From positions 1 to 64,000 of the forward strand of contig CAYPIY010000006.1 of the NCBI GenBank assembly GCA_964410965.1: 64,000 nt of DNA. Reading direction: 5' to 3'. The translations under genes were made by a program, and so were the position numbers. Shown here in pieces: positions 27,228-35,554 of the stretch (positions are counted from its first letter, which is position 1; each line of letters starts with the position of its first letter). Source of the DNA: JBBIRG01 sp964410965 (GTDB lineage: Bacteria > CLD3 > SB21 > JBBIRG01). Below the pieces are notes generated by a model. It searched no databases. It worked only from the letters and a program-made list of their open reading frames with translations, and was not told the DNA's origin.

Positions 27228-27791
27228 ATGTTCTCACGCAATTTGAAGCCGATCGGCAATTCCGTCCTTTTAACCGTTCTTGCCGTCGTCATGATCGCAG
27301 GTTACCGTTTGATGCCCCATCCGTGGAATTTTACTCCCGTTACGGCCGCTGCGATTTTCGGCGGTATGATCCTTTCCGGCCGCAGAGCCTGGATTGTTCC
27401 CTTGCTGTCGATGTTCCTGTCGGATATCTGGCTCGGGATAAGCTGGCCGGATATGCCCTTTGTGTATGGTTCTATCCTGATAGCCGTCGGAATAGGCGTG
27501 TGGGTCAGAAAAGACCGAACCGGCGGACTGCTTTATGCAGGAAAAATTTTGGGTGGTACGGTACTGTCGTCAGTCCTGTTTTTCCTGATAACGAATTTCG
27601 GTTCATGGCTGATCCTGCCCATGTACCCGAAAACGATCTCCGGGCTTTCGATGAGTTATATGAACGCGGTTCCGTTCTTTCAGCATTCACTTGCCGGGGA
27701 TGTGTGCTATATAATCCTGTTTGCGGCGGCCTACGAGGCAGTGTCCATTTTGACGTTCAAACGGAGGGTGCATATTTCCGGAAAGGATTAA
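27228..27791 (+). CDS. DUF6580-family putative transport protein
   Basis: 187 residues with about five membrane helices. The opening helices carry HPWNFTPVTAAAIFGGM and the loop FLSDIWLGISWPD, typical of the DUF6580 putative transporters, which resemble substrate-binding components of ECF transporters. The RBS decides the start: AGGAG (27217-27221) touches an ATG at 27222 but is six bases before the ATG at 27228. The next two genes are a surface lipoprotein propeller and a corrinoid adenosyltransferase, so I infer uptake of vitamin B12 or a precursor. No ATPase partner is nearby. Confidence 0.8.
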   Translation: MFSRNLKPIGNSVLLTVLAVVMIAGYRLMPHPWNFTPVTAAAIFGGMILSGRRAWIVPLLSMFLSDIWLGISWPDMPFVYGSILIAVGIGVWVRKDRTGGLLYAGKILGGTVLSSVLFFLITNFGSWLILPMYPKTISGLSMSYMNAVPFFQHSLAGDVCYIILFAAAYEAVSILTFKRRVHISGKD

Positions 27792-27796
27792 AGCGG

Positions 27797-28855
27797 ATGA
27801 TCATGAATTTACGGGGTGTTAAAGGCGCATCACAGCTGAAATTCATTCTTTGTTTCGCTTTAAGTATGTTTTTTTTCATGAGTTGTGATACTGAAAACAG
27901 ACGGGATCCTTTACCGGCCGGCGATCATTCATTGTTCATAGTCTGTGAGGGGAATTATGGTTCAAGGAACGCGAGTCTGGATATTATTGATACTTTTTAT
28001 ACGGATACCATTCACCGGGATGTATATTACCGGGCTAATCAAACACGGCTTGGAGGGTTCGCGCACCACATGTTACTTGTTGATTCTTTCGGTGTGATCA
28101 CGGTTACTCAGGAAAACCGAATCGAAGTGTTTGATGCGGTGACTTTCAAATCCCTGCAAACACTTCAAATGAGCTCACCTAGACATGCGGCATATGACGA
28201 CGGACGCATTTTTGTGTCCTGTTACATGGACAGCCAGATTGCTGTGATCCTTTATCCCCAGTGGACCTTGGAACGAACGGTAAAAATCATGCATAAACCC
28301 GGCCAGATCGCCGTTATGGATCATAAGATTTTCATTGCCGGATCCGATGCCCTTTTTTCGCCCGGTACGCGTCCGGACACTGTGATTACTGTCATGGAAT
28401 CCCGCAATCCCCTGAATCATCATACGGTTACTGCAGGTCTCACTCCGGTTGATGTGAAAACAAGCCGGTCAACAGGATTTGTATATATTGCCTGCAAGGG
28501 CACGGAAACCGCACCCGGTTATGTTTCGGTACTGGATCCGCAAAGTGAAATGATTACAGGACTGATCGGGTATGGAGAAAGCATCCGTCCAGTGCAGATC
28601 GCACTGAGCGATTCGTTATTGGCTTGTATCAAATCGGAAAACGGGTCGGTGAGGGTATACAGTATTGCGTCCGGGAACTTTATCCGCGATATCAGTGTCA
28701 ATGCATATTCGGTTTCCTTCTGCGGGAATCAACTCCTTGTTACGGACGCAAGGGACTATTTGAGTTCAGGACAGGTGATCTGGTACGATGACCGGTTTCA
28801 GGTTAAAAACACTTACGCCACGGGCATTGCTCCTGCGCACATTTTATGTCATTGA
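27797..28855 (+). CDS. YncE-like beta-propeller lipoprotein of the corrinoid module
   Basis: The gene starts at ATG 27797 (or 27803), six bases after the preceding stop, with a GGAAAGGA-type RBS; an open frame extends upstream but overlaps the DUF6580 gene. The lipobox FFFMSC anchors it in the membrane. Mature residues carry repeated propeller strands of the YncE/DUF5074 type: SLFIVCEGNYGSRNASLDII, IEVFDAVTFKSLQTLQ, GFVYIACKG and VSVLDPQSEMITGLIGYG. Related lipoproteins occur next to BtuB-type corrinoid receptors in Bacteroidota, which suggests a corrinoid-capture role here; no TonB-dependent receptor is in the window. 352 aa. Confidence 0.8.
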   Translation: MIMNLRGVKGASQLKFILCFALSMFFFMSCDTENRRDPLPAGDHSLFIVCEGNYGSRNASLDIIDTFYTDTIHRDVYYRANQTRLGGFAHHMLLVDSFGVITVTQENRIEVFDAVTFKSLQTLQMSSPRHAAYDDGRIFVSCYMDSQIAVILYPQWTLERTVKIMHKPGQIAVMDHKIFIAGSDALFSPGTRPDTVITVMESRNPLNHHTVTAGLTPVDVKTSRSTGFVYIACKGTETAPGYVSVLDPQSEMITGLIGYGESIRPVQIALSDSLLACIKSENGSVRVYSIASGNFIRDISVNAYSVSFCGNQLLVTDARDYLSSGQVIWYDDRFQVKNTYATGIAPAHILCH

Positions 28856-28870
28856 TGAAAGTTAAGGCGG

Positions 28871-29452
28871 ATGAAGATCTACACGAAAACAGGAGATGAC
28901 GGAACCACCGGGCTTTTGGGCGGGAGCCGCCGCAGCAAGTCATCCGTGAGGATTGACAGCTATGGAACCGTTGACGAGCTCAATTCAATGCTTGGCGTGA
29001 TCCGGAACGTCTGCAGCGACCCGGTAATAACATCGATTCTGGTGACCGTACAAAATCAGTTGTTTATTGTCGGAGCGGATCTGGCCGCGCCCCTGGATCA
29101 GCCGGCCGATACTGCGCTCAGGGTTGAGAAAAGCATGATCGATCAGGCGGAACGGCATATCGATGAACTGGATCAGGATTTGCCCGCACTGAAGAATTTT
29201 ATTTTGCCTCACGGAAGCACGGCTTCTTCCATGCTTCATCTGGCCAGAGCCGTTTGCCGGCGCGCGGAACGGCTGACGGTTTCCCTGTCGATTGAAGAAC
29301 CGGTTAATCCGGCGGTGATCGTGTATATAAACCGCCTTTCTGATTTATTGTTTGTTATGGCCCGCGCCGTAAACCGCAAGGAAGGGCTTGAGGATACGGT
29401 ATGGGCGGGACACAAAGGATTAAACATCAGCAAAACTGCGGATAAAACTTAA
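28871..29452 (+). CDS. Cob(I)yrinic acid a,c-diamide adenosyltransferase, PduO type
   Basis: Converts cob(I)alamin and ATP to adenosylcobalamin. The N-terminal TKTGDDGTTGLLGGSR (residues 5-20) is the ATP-binding signature, followed by DSYGTVDELNSMLG. The third conserved block LARAVCRRAERLTV, with its ATP-contact Arg residues, and the C-terminal YINRLSDLLFVMAR are present. 193 aa is standard. It lies 15 bases after the propeller lipoprotein in one operon with DUF6580, supporting a salvage module for coenzyme B12. Confidence 0.96.
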   Translation: MKIYTKTGDDGTTGLLGGSRRSKSSVRIDSYGTVDELNSMLGVIRNVCSDPVITSILVTVQNQLFIVGADLAAPLDQPADTALRVEKSMIDQAERHIDELDQDLPALKNFILPHGSTASSMLHLARAVCRRAERLTVSLSIEEPVNPAVIVYINRLSDLLFVMARAVNRKEGLEDTVWAGHKGLNISKTADKT

Positions 29453-29465
29453 AAATCAAACCGAT

Positions 29466-32400
29466 ATGCATCTCAAGATCAAGACGAAATTCTTATTTCT
29501 TATTTCCGTGCTCATCGGGCTGATTGCGGCTTTTATTTTTTACTTTTTCCCTGCCCGACTGGAGGAACAATCCCTGAACGCTCTCCGGGACAAGGCGGAA
29601 GCCATTACACGGATTACTGGATTCAGCATCGGATCGGCTTTGCATCAGACAAATGTTCAGCTGATCGAGGATGCCTTTGACGCCGCCCGGCAGAATCCCG
29701 ATATTATCTACCTGGTTGTCATCAATAACCACGGGCACTTGATTGCGGCTTATAACCACAAATCCGCAAAACAACTGGATTATCAGGAGACAGAATCAGG
29801 ATCGGTTCTTTCAGGGGATGGTCGGGTGATGAAAATTCAGACTTCGGTGCTGCATGAAGGAAAACCCGCCGGAAAGCTTTTCCTGGGACTATCGCTGGAA
29901 CAAATCCGTGCGGATGTCCGGCAATACAGGGTAATGACGGGCTTACTCAGCCTGATCATATTTCTCATAGGCCTGCTGAGCGTATACCTGATCAGCCGTT
30001 TTCTCACACGTTCCCTGAATACGATTGTCCGGGTCGTTGATAAGGTTTCCAAAGGGGATTTGAAACAGAGAACGGGCATTGAGTCGACGGATGAAGTGGG
30101 TGTACTTGCGAAAGCCTTCGATCGGTTGGTCGACAACCTTGAATTCGCATACGGTGAAATGGAACAGCTGACACGCAACCTGGAACGCCGGGTCGATGTC
30201 CGGACACGGGAATTGCAGCAGGAAATCACCGAAAGAAAGCGGACGGAAGACGCATTAAGGAAAAGCGAAACCAAACTGGTTGCTCTGCTTGATGCAATAC
30301 CCGATCTGATGTACAGGCTCAGCGATCGTGGCGTCTTTCTTGACTTCCGGATTCCGAAAGGTTTCAAGGCTCTTTTGGATGCCGGAAGCACTGTTGGCAA
30401 GCACGTCAGGGACGTGCTGCCGGCTGGACTTGCCGATCAAATGCTGAAAAATGCGCGGAAAGCCCTGGAAACCGGAGAAATGCAGATTTTTGAATTTGAA
30501 GTATATATTCTCGGGGAACCGCGGGAACGTGAAGCGCGGATTATCGTCAGCGGGGAAAACGAGGTGCTTGCCATTGTTCGGGATGTTACGGAGAAAAAAA
30601 GGCTCGACCGCGAACTGATCAATGCACGCGAAACAGCCCTTGCTGCTGCACGGATGAAGTCCGAGTTTCTTGCCAATATGAGCCATGAAATCCGTACGCC
30701 CATGAACGGGGTGATCGGCATGACCAGTCTGCTGATGGATACGAGCCTTACGTCCGAACAGAGGGAATATGTGGAAACGATCCGGGTCAGTGGCGAGACC
30801 CTTCTGACCCTGATCAACGATATTCTTGATTTCTCGAAAATCGAATCAGGGAAAATGGAGCTTGAAGACCAGCCTTTTGATCTTCGCCACTGTATCGAGG
30901 ATACCATGGACCTCTTTTCCGCGTCGGTCAACGAAAAGGGACTGAATCTCGCTTATCTGATGGAAGAGCATGTACCGTCGATGATTGTGGGCGACGTTAC
31001 CCGTCTGCGCCAGATACTGGCGAATCTCATCAGCAATGCTGTGAAGTTTACGAACGCGGGGGAAATATTTCTTCATGTGGAAGAAAACAGCAGGACGCCG
31101 GAATGGATCGAATTGCATTTCTCGGTGAAAGATACGGGGATCGGCATTCCGGAGAACAAGCTGGACAGGCTCTTTAAGTCCTTTTCCCAGGTCGATTCGT
31201 CCACAACCCGTGAATACGGAGGCACGGGGCTGGGTCTGGCGATTTGCCATACTCTTACGAAACTGATGGGCGGAAGCATGTGGGTGCAGAGCCGGCCAGG
31301 CGAGGGTTCTGTGTTTCATTTCAAGATCAGAACCCGTGAAACATCCGAGGTCAGGATTACCCGGGTTTCTAACCGGATATCCGCGCTTGCTTACAAGCAG
31401 GTCCTGATCGTCGACGATAATGAAACAAACCGGAAAATTCTCTATTCACAGTGCCGCCAATGGGGCATGATCCCAAGATCGGTCGCAGATCCGGAAGAGG
31501 CGCTGAAAGGAATCCATGAAGGGATGAAATATGATGTGATCATCGTGGATATGCAGATGCCTAAAATGGACGGTGTCAGCCTGACCCGGCAAATCCGGAA
31601 AGTATGCCCGAAGGGCGAGATTCCCGTGATTCTGCTGACATCGCTGGGAAAGCAGTCGGATGAAAAGATTAAGTCCGCCATTGATTTGTTCGATGCATAC
31701 CTTACCAAGCCCATCCGGCAGTCACAGCTATTCGATATTCTCGTTAATCTTTTTGTGACCGGGGAACCGGTCATTCCGGAGGATGAACCTAAAACCCTCC
31801 TTGATCATGAGTTATCCGAAAAACTTCCGCTTCGCATACTGGTTGCTGAGGACAACGTAATCAATCAGAAAGTCGCTCTGCGGATTCTTCAAAATATGGG
31901 ATATGTAGCCGATGCTGTAAGCAACGGACTGGAAGTTCTGGAAGCACTCGAGCGGCAGAAATACGATCTGTTGTTTCTTGACGTACAGATGCCCGAAATG
32001 GACGGACTTACTGCTGCAGGGATAATCGTTGGAAAGTGGCAGGCGTATGACCGGCCAAAATTAATTGCCATGACGGCCAACGCCATGATCGGGGACCGGG
32101 AACGCTGCCTTGAAGCGGGTATGGACGATTATATCAGCAAGCCGATCCGCGTCGAAGAAGTCCAGGACATTATCCAGCGATGGGGTTTTGCGGTCCGGCA
32201 GACGAAGGCTCGTTCCGCCAGCGGAGCCGCGGAGGTATTCATTGATTCGGGTAAAATCAACGGCCTTATCCGAATTGGAAGAGGGGATGAGGCGTTCATC
32301 AATGAACTGGTCAGCATGTACACCGAACAAGCGCCCTATTACATGGAGCAGATGGATGAAATGGTGAAAAACAAAGATATGAAGCGATTGACCGAATTTG

Positions 32401-32591
32401 CGCACACCCTGAAAGGGACCTCGGCAAACCTTGGAGCCCTGAAAATGACCCATATCTGCGAACTGATCGAAAAGTTTGCACATCGTAGCGATCTTGTGAG
32501 GGTTGGGCAGAATCTGAAGGATATTCGGGAGGTATATCAGAAAACAATTGAAGATATGAAGCATCTGATCGTCAGGGGTACGATCAAATAA
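29466..32591 (+). CDS. BarA-like tripartite hybrid sensor histidine kinase
   Basis: 1,041 residues in this order: TM helix 8-29; periplasmic sensor of ~120 residues; TM helix ~158-178; HAMP ~180-232; short coiled coil; PAS ~268-378; HisKA with phospho-acceptor His407 in MSHEIRTPMNGVIGM; HATPase with N box ISNAVKFTN and G boxes DTGIGIP and GGTGLGLAI; first receiver ~644-760 (Asp695 in VDMQMPKMDG); second receiver ~789-905 (Asp839 in LDVQMPEMDG, AMTANAM, SKPIR); and an HPt domain with His980 in AHTLKGTSANLG. All phosphorelay residues are intact. No separate output regulator lies next to it. The first receiver lacks the usual charged pair only mildly (DDNETN), so it may be functional. Signal unknown. 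Confidence 0.95.
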   Translation: MHLKIKTKFLFLISVLIGLIAAFIFYFFPARLEEQSLNALRDKAEAITRITGFSIGSALHQTNVQLIEDAFDAARQNPDIIYLVVINNHGHLIAAYNHKSAKQLDYQETESGSVLSGDGRVMKIQTSVLHEGKPAGKLFLGLSLEQIRADVRQYRVMTGLLSLIIFLIGLLSVYLISRFLTRSLNTIVRVVDKVSKGDLKQRTGIESTDEVGVLAKAFDRLVDNLEFAYGEMEQLTRNLERRVDVRTRELQQEITERKRTEDALRKSETKLVALLDAIPDLMYRLSDRGVFLDFRIPKGFKALLDAGSTVGKHVRDVLPAGLADQMLKNARKALETGEMQIFEFEVYILGEPREREARIIVSGENEVLAIVRDVTEKKRLDRELINARETALAAARMKSEFLANMSHEIRTPMNGVIGMTSLLMDTSLTSEQREYVETIRVSGETLLTLINDILDFSKIESGKMELEDQPFDLRHCIEDTMDLFSASVNEKGLNLAYLMEEHVPSMIVGDVTRLRQILANLISNAVKFTNAGEIFLHVEENSRTPEWIELHFSVKDTGIGIPENKLDRLFKSFSQVDSSTTREYGGTGLGLAICHTLTKLMGGSMWVQSRPGEGSVFHFKIRTRETSEVRITRVSNRISALAYKQVLIVDDNETNRKILYSQCRQWGMIPRSVADPEEALKGIHEGMKYDVIIVDMQMPKMDGVSLTRQIRKVCPKGEIPVILLTSLGKQSDEKIKSAIDLFDAYLTKPIRQSQLFDILVNLFVTGEPVIPEDEPKTLLDHELSEKLPLRILVAEDNVINQKVALRILQNMGYVADAVSNGLEVLEALERQKYDLLFLDVQMPEMDGLTAAGIIVGKWQAYDRPKLIAMTANAMIGDRERCLEAGMDDYISKPIRVEEVQDIIQRWGFAVRQTKARSASGAAEVFIDSGKINGLIRIGRGDEAFINELVSMYTEQAPYYMEQMDEMVKNKDMKRLTEFAHTLKGTSANLGALKMTHICELIEKFAHRSDLVRVGQNLKDIREVYQKTIEDMKHLIVRGTIK

Positions 32592-32610
32592 ATATTGATC
32601 CGAAAATCAT

Positions 32611-32826
32611 TCATTCGGATGATGATTCCGTGCTGCAGTGGCGTTTCCGGGTACAGGCGGAACAGGGATTGATCCATTCCAGTTCAGATATGCATCGGGG
32701 GCATTTATTCAGCCATGGATTGCTGACCGGAAGTTTACAATGTGCACATATTCTTGTCAGAGTTCCGTTATCGCTTGTTTCAGCGCAGGTATGCAGACGG
32801 GCTGTCGGTTGGGTCGTTTTTTTCAT
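32611..32826 (-). CDS. Small CxxC zinc-ribbon-like protein downstream of feoB
   Basis: 71 residues from ATG 32826, which lies ten bases after the feoB stop; a TTG at 32850 inside feoB is an alternative start. It has three CxxC pairs (Cys27/30, 42/45, 55/58) plus Cys14 and Cys64, no membrane helix and a serine-rich end. The first two pairs fit a zinc ribbon (CAHC...CPRC). It is not the FeoB-associated Cys-rich membrane protein and not the winged-helix FeoC as I know them. Being third in the feo transcript it may be an iron or redox-related accessory, but this is only context. It converges on the hybrid kinase gene. Confidence 0.6.
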   Translation of the reverse strand: MKKTTQPTARLHTCAETSDNGTLTRICAHCKLPVSNPWLNKCPRCISELEWINPCSACTRKRHCSTESSSE

Positions 32827-32836
32827 AAGCTGTTTT

Positions 32837-34867
32837 TCAATGCCCTGCAAGGCGGGCGATAATTCCTCCGGTTACAAATGCAGTCATCCAGGTTCCGAAC
32901 CAAATGATGATGGCCTGTCGACTTCCGCGTTCTTTAAAAAGGATCATCATGCTGGCAATGCAGGGCACAAAAAATGTCAGTGTGACGAGTCCAGTGAGTA
33001 TCTGGGCTGATGTCAGTTCCATAGTAAGGAAACCGGCGGCCCCGAAATCCCGCCGGATCAGTCCCATGATGAATACGATGGCGGATTCAGGCGGAAGCAG
33101 AAGCCATTCGGTAGTAACGGGTCTGAAAATCATCTCCCAGGCCCTGAGAAGCGAAGTGAGCTGCATGAAGGTTACCAGCGCCGATCCGATCATAAAAAAG
33201 GGAATGGCCTCCTTCATGAAATGATAACTTTTAAGGAATGTTTTTTTCATGAGGTTATCCAGTCTGGGAAAGCGGAGCGGAGGAAGATCGATCAGCAGAC
33301 TGCTGGATTTTCCAGGCAAAAAAAGGTTCAGGAGCGATCCGAGCAGGACCAGCGAAACGAACATGATCAGGACATACCACAGGACATAGGTTCCCCCTGC
33401 CCTGGCCAGAAGCGCCGTGATGACGGCCAGTTGTGCGGAACAGGGAATCACGAAGTTCAGGATCGCCGCTGCTATGGTTTTCTCGCGCTGCGTTGAAAGT
33501 AGGCGTGTCGTTACGGTTGCCATGGTCACGCATCCGAAACCGAGCAGGATCGGGATGATCGCCCTGCCGTTCAGTCCGATTTTCGACAGCAGACCGTCGG
33601 TGAATGTGGCTAGGCGCGGTAAATAGCCGCAGTCCTCCAGTACAGCCAGGAAAAAGTAAAACCCGATCACGAGGGGCAAAAGAAGAAAGAAAAGGTACGT
33701 AACCGTCATCGTGACAAGTCCGAATTCCCCCGCCAGGAAAATGGCCCAGGGATCAAGGAAAGTGTAACTGATTCTGCTGTTTCGGGTGAGGGCGGACTGA
33801 AGAAAGAGCTGGTATTGTTCACGGTCATATACCGTGCCCTGCGAAAAATAAAAAAAATTATCCTGAACGATGCGTTCCTGATCCGCGCCGGAATGTTCAA
33901 TCTGTTCGACCGAAATCATCGTTGAGGAGAATTTGGCGATAAACGACTGCACGAACGGTTCGTACACTTCTTTGCCGATTTTATCTTCGGTGAATCCGAC
34001 AAGATACTGTGCGATACCGACTCCGACAAGCTGGTACAGCGCGTAAAGGACGATAAGAATGACAGGGATTCCGGTGTAAGGGTGAAGAGTTATCCGTCCC
34101 AGCCATTCACGGAAAGACTGTCTGGAGGATATCTTGTAAACTTTTTCGATGATGCTGTTGACGCGCCTTCTTCGGTCGATGTAAATTGTTTCCCGGAAAT
34201 CCTCAGGTTCCATTCCGTGAATGCGGCTTGTTGGAATGTCTCCTTCAAGGATCAGCAGGGCTTCTGCGGATGATCCTACTTTACTGAGATGATCGATGAT
34301 CTGCTTCTGCAGCGGTTCGAAAGGGCGTCCTGTCCGGGCTTTTGCGATATGTTCTGCAAGTGTTTCCAGACCGGATTTGGTCGTGGCCGAGGTCGGAATA
34401 ACCGGTACACCGAGCAGTGACTCAAGTTGCTCCCTGTCTATGGTAATCTTCTCCTTGTTGAGTTCATCCATAAAATTAAGGGCGATGACGATCGGATAGC
34501 CCATGTCAATCAGCTGCAGCGTCAGAAAAAGGTCCCGTTCGAGGTGTATGGCGTCCACTACGTTGACGATGATATCGGCTTCAAGAATGATCTCCCTGGC
34601 GACTCTTTCTTCATCATTGAATGAAGCGACACTGTAAATGCCCGGAGTATCGATGATACGGTGTTCGCGGAACCTGCCCTCCATGAGTTCGACGGTGGTA
34701 CCGGGATAATTGGACACATCGACGTACAATCCGCTGAGATAATTGAAAATCAGCGACTTTCCGACATTCGGGTTTCCTGCAAGTACGATGGTTTTTTTGT
34801 CGGTTCCGGATGAGGAGATCAGGTGATGGTGAAACGGGGATACAGGGTCATGATGGTCGGGATTCAT
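32837..34867 (-). CDS. feoB: Ferrous iron transporter FeoB
   Basis: A GTPase-coupled Fe(II) permease in the inner membrane. After a His-rich leader (HHDPVSPFHHH, residues 5-15) the G domain has G1 GNPNVGKS near residue 33, G3 DTPG and a G4-like NFMDE in place of the canonical NxxD Asp spacing. The membrane half contains the two Gate motifs with the conserved cysteines: GFGCVTMATVTTRLL and FVIPCSAQLAVI. 676 aa is at the short end for the family. It overlaps feoA by four bases. The His-rich N-terminus before G1 could bind metal. Controlled by the promoter and palindrome upstream of feoA. Confidence 0.96.
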   Translation of the reverse strand: MNPDHHDPVSPFHHHLISSSGTDKKTIVLAGNPNVGKSLIFNYLSGLYVDVSNYPGTTVELMEGRFREHRIIDTPGIYSVASFNDEERVAREIILEADIIVNVVDAIHLERDLFLTLQLIDMGYPIVIALNFMDELNKEKITIDREQLESLLGVPVIPTSATTKSGLETLAEHIAKARTGRPFEPLQKQIIDHLSKVGSSAEALLILEGDIPTSRIHGMEPEDFRETIYIDRRRRVNSIIEKVYKISSRQSFREWLGRITLHPYTGIPVILIVLYALYQLVGVGIAQYLVGFTEDKIGKEVYEPFVQSFIAKFSSTMISVEQIEHSGADQERIVQDNFFYFSQGTVYDREQYQLFLQSALTRNSRISYTFLDPWAIFLAGEFGLVTMTVTYLFFLLLPLVIGFYFFLAVLEDCGYLPRLATFTDGLLSKIGLNGRAIIPILLGFGCVTMATVTTRLLSTQREKTIAAAILNFVIPCSAQLAVITALLARAGGTYVLWYVLIMFVSLVLLGSLLNLFLPGKSSSLLIDLPPLRFPRLDNLMKKTFLKSYHFMKEAIPFFMIGSALVTFMQLTSLLRAWEMIFRPVTTEWLLLPPESAIVFIMGLIRRDFGAAGFLTMELTSAQILTGLVTLTFFVPCIASMMILFKERGSRQAIIIWFGTWMTAFVTGGIIARLAGH

Positions 34868-35103
34868 AATCCGGGCGCTTCAATGATGATACGGTCGGCA
34901 ATATCTCGTCCTATGGCGATTTCCTGCTTGAAATATTTGACCATCAGGGGGCCGGCCGGTAATTTCTGGAAGCATTTGATTTTTGTGCCGACGGAAATGC
35001 CGAATCGTATCAGCTGGGTTCGTACTGCGGAATCCGGGATGGAAATTACGGTCAGCGGTTCATTCAACGGCGCACTTGAAAGGGGTAGATGTCGGGTTTT
35101 CAT
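34864..35103 (-). CDS. feoA: Ferrous iron transport protein FeoA
   Basis: A 79-residue SH3-like protein that partners FeoB. The pattern LTVISIPDSAVRTQLIRFGISVGTKI followed by GPLMVKY and IGRDIADRI is typical for FeoA. It starts at ATG 35103 and its end overlaps feoB by four bases (ATGA). The leader is short and carries the operator described separately. Confidence 0.93.
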   Translation of the reverse strand: MKTRHLPLSSAPLNEPLTVISIPDSAVRTQLIRFGISVGTKIKCFQKLPAGPLMVKYFKQEIAIGRDIADRIIIEAPGL

Positions 35104-35124
35104 TTGGTTTTCTTTAACTCTATA

Positions 35125-35151
35125 TATTATTGAGACAGAATCTCAATAATA
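35125..35151 (-). promoter_or_regulatory. Palindromic operator upstream of feoA (Fur/DtxR-like)
   Basis: Two perfect 11-base arms, TATTATTGAGA (35125-35135) and TCTCAATAATA (35141-35151), separated by CAGAA. The outer half-sites TTGAGA and TCTCAA with a five-base centre match the frame of the TTGAGAATnATTCTCAA form of the Fur box, though the centre differs. It starts at the last base of the -10 box and covers the predicted transcription start, the usual position for an iron-dependent repressor. Which repressor family binds is inferred. Confidence 0.75.
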
Positions 35152-35179
35152 ATATAAAGATTTTTTATTCCTTTGTCAA
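35151..35179 (-). promoter_or_regulatory. Sigma-70 promoter of the feo operon
   Basis: On the minus strand a consensus TTGACA (35179-35174) is followed by a 17-base spacer and TATATT (35156-35151). The operator palindrome begins at the -10 box, so repressor binding would block RNA polymerase. One of the clearest promoters in the window. Confidence 0.8.
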
Positions 35180-35215
35180 GTATAGATCGTTTTCATTGGG
35201 AAAAAATGAAAAGAA

Positions 35216-35248
35216 AAAAACCATCAAACAGCCTGTCCGATGGTTTTT
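35216..35248 (-). terminator. Rho-independent terminator after tRNA-Ile2
   Basis: Arms AAAAACCATC (35216-35225) and GATGGTTTTT (35239-35248) are perfectly complementary around a 13-base loop. Read on the minus strand, the 3' arm continues into a T tract, so it ends the minus-strand tRNA transcript and insulates the feo promoter. Confidence 0.75.
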
Positions 35249-35261
35249 CGCTGGTGTGAAG

Positions 35262-35334
35262 TGGGCCCTCAGGGATTTGAACCCCGGACCAAAGGATTAT
35301 GAGTCCTCTGCTCTAACCGCTGAGCTAAGAGCCC
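35262..35334 (-). tRNA. tRNA with anticodon CAU, probably tRNA-Ile2
   Basis: The minus strand folds as a 73-base cloverleaf: acceptor GGGCTCT pairing with AGGGCCC (one G-U), D arm TAGCTCAGCGGTTAGAGC, anticodon loop CTCATAA (anticodon CAT), T arm CGGGGTTCAAATCCCTG and discriminator A. CCA is not encoded. The TTAGCTCAG entry and the TTTGGTC stretch after the anticodon arm resemble the lysidine-modified tRNA-Ile2 type rather than elongator or initiator Met, but sequence alone cannot settle this. Confidence 0.9.
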
Positions 35335-35416
35335 TTAAGGGTGAAAACAATATTAAAAATACAGATAAGAATCAACAGCTTTTTTCATGAGAAGAAAGGT
35401 TCCCATGAATTTTGAG

Positions 35417-35444
35417 TTGCAATAGTTCTGTAATATCGTATATT
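35417..35444 (+). promoter_or_regulatory. Possible promoter of tRNA-Arg
   Basis: TTGCAA (35417-35422), a 16-base spacer and TATATT (35439-35444), ending 13 bases before the tRNA-Arg 5' end. Confidence 0.4.
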
Positions 35445-35456
35445 ACCTGAAAATAT

Positions 35457-35530
35457 GCGCCCGTAGCTCAGGTGGATAGAGCATCTGCCTTCTAAGCAGA
35501 ATGTCACAGGTTCGAGTCCTGTCGGGCGTA
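35457..35530 (+). tRNA. tRNA-Arg, anticodon TCT
   Basis: A 74-base cloverleaf: acceptor GCGCCCG with CGGGCGT (G-U at position 1), D arm TAGCTCAGGTGGATAGAGC, anticodon arm TCTGC-CTTCTAA-GCAGA with anticodon TCT, T arm ACAGGTTCGAGTCCTGT, discriminator A. CCA is not encoded. It reads AGA and, by wobble, AGG. Confidence 0.95.
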
Positions 35531-35554
35531 CAAGGAATAAATTAATATTAGCGC

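Noticed and set aside
32598..32620. Hairpin ATCCGAA/TTCGGAT between the hybrid kinase and the zinc-ribbon gene
   Set aside because: Only seven pairs, AT-rich, and no T tract in either direction, so not reported as a terminator.
35130..35390. Plus-strand frame across feoA promoter and tRNA-Ile2
   Set aside because: It overlaps the tRNA and terminator; the translated tRNA reads like the common spurious tRNA-derived ORF.
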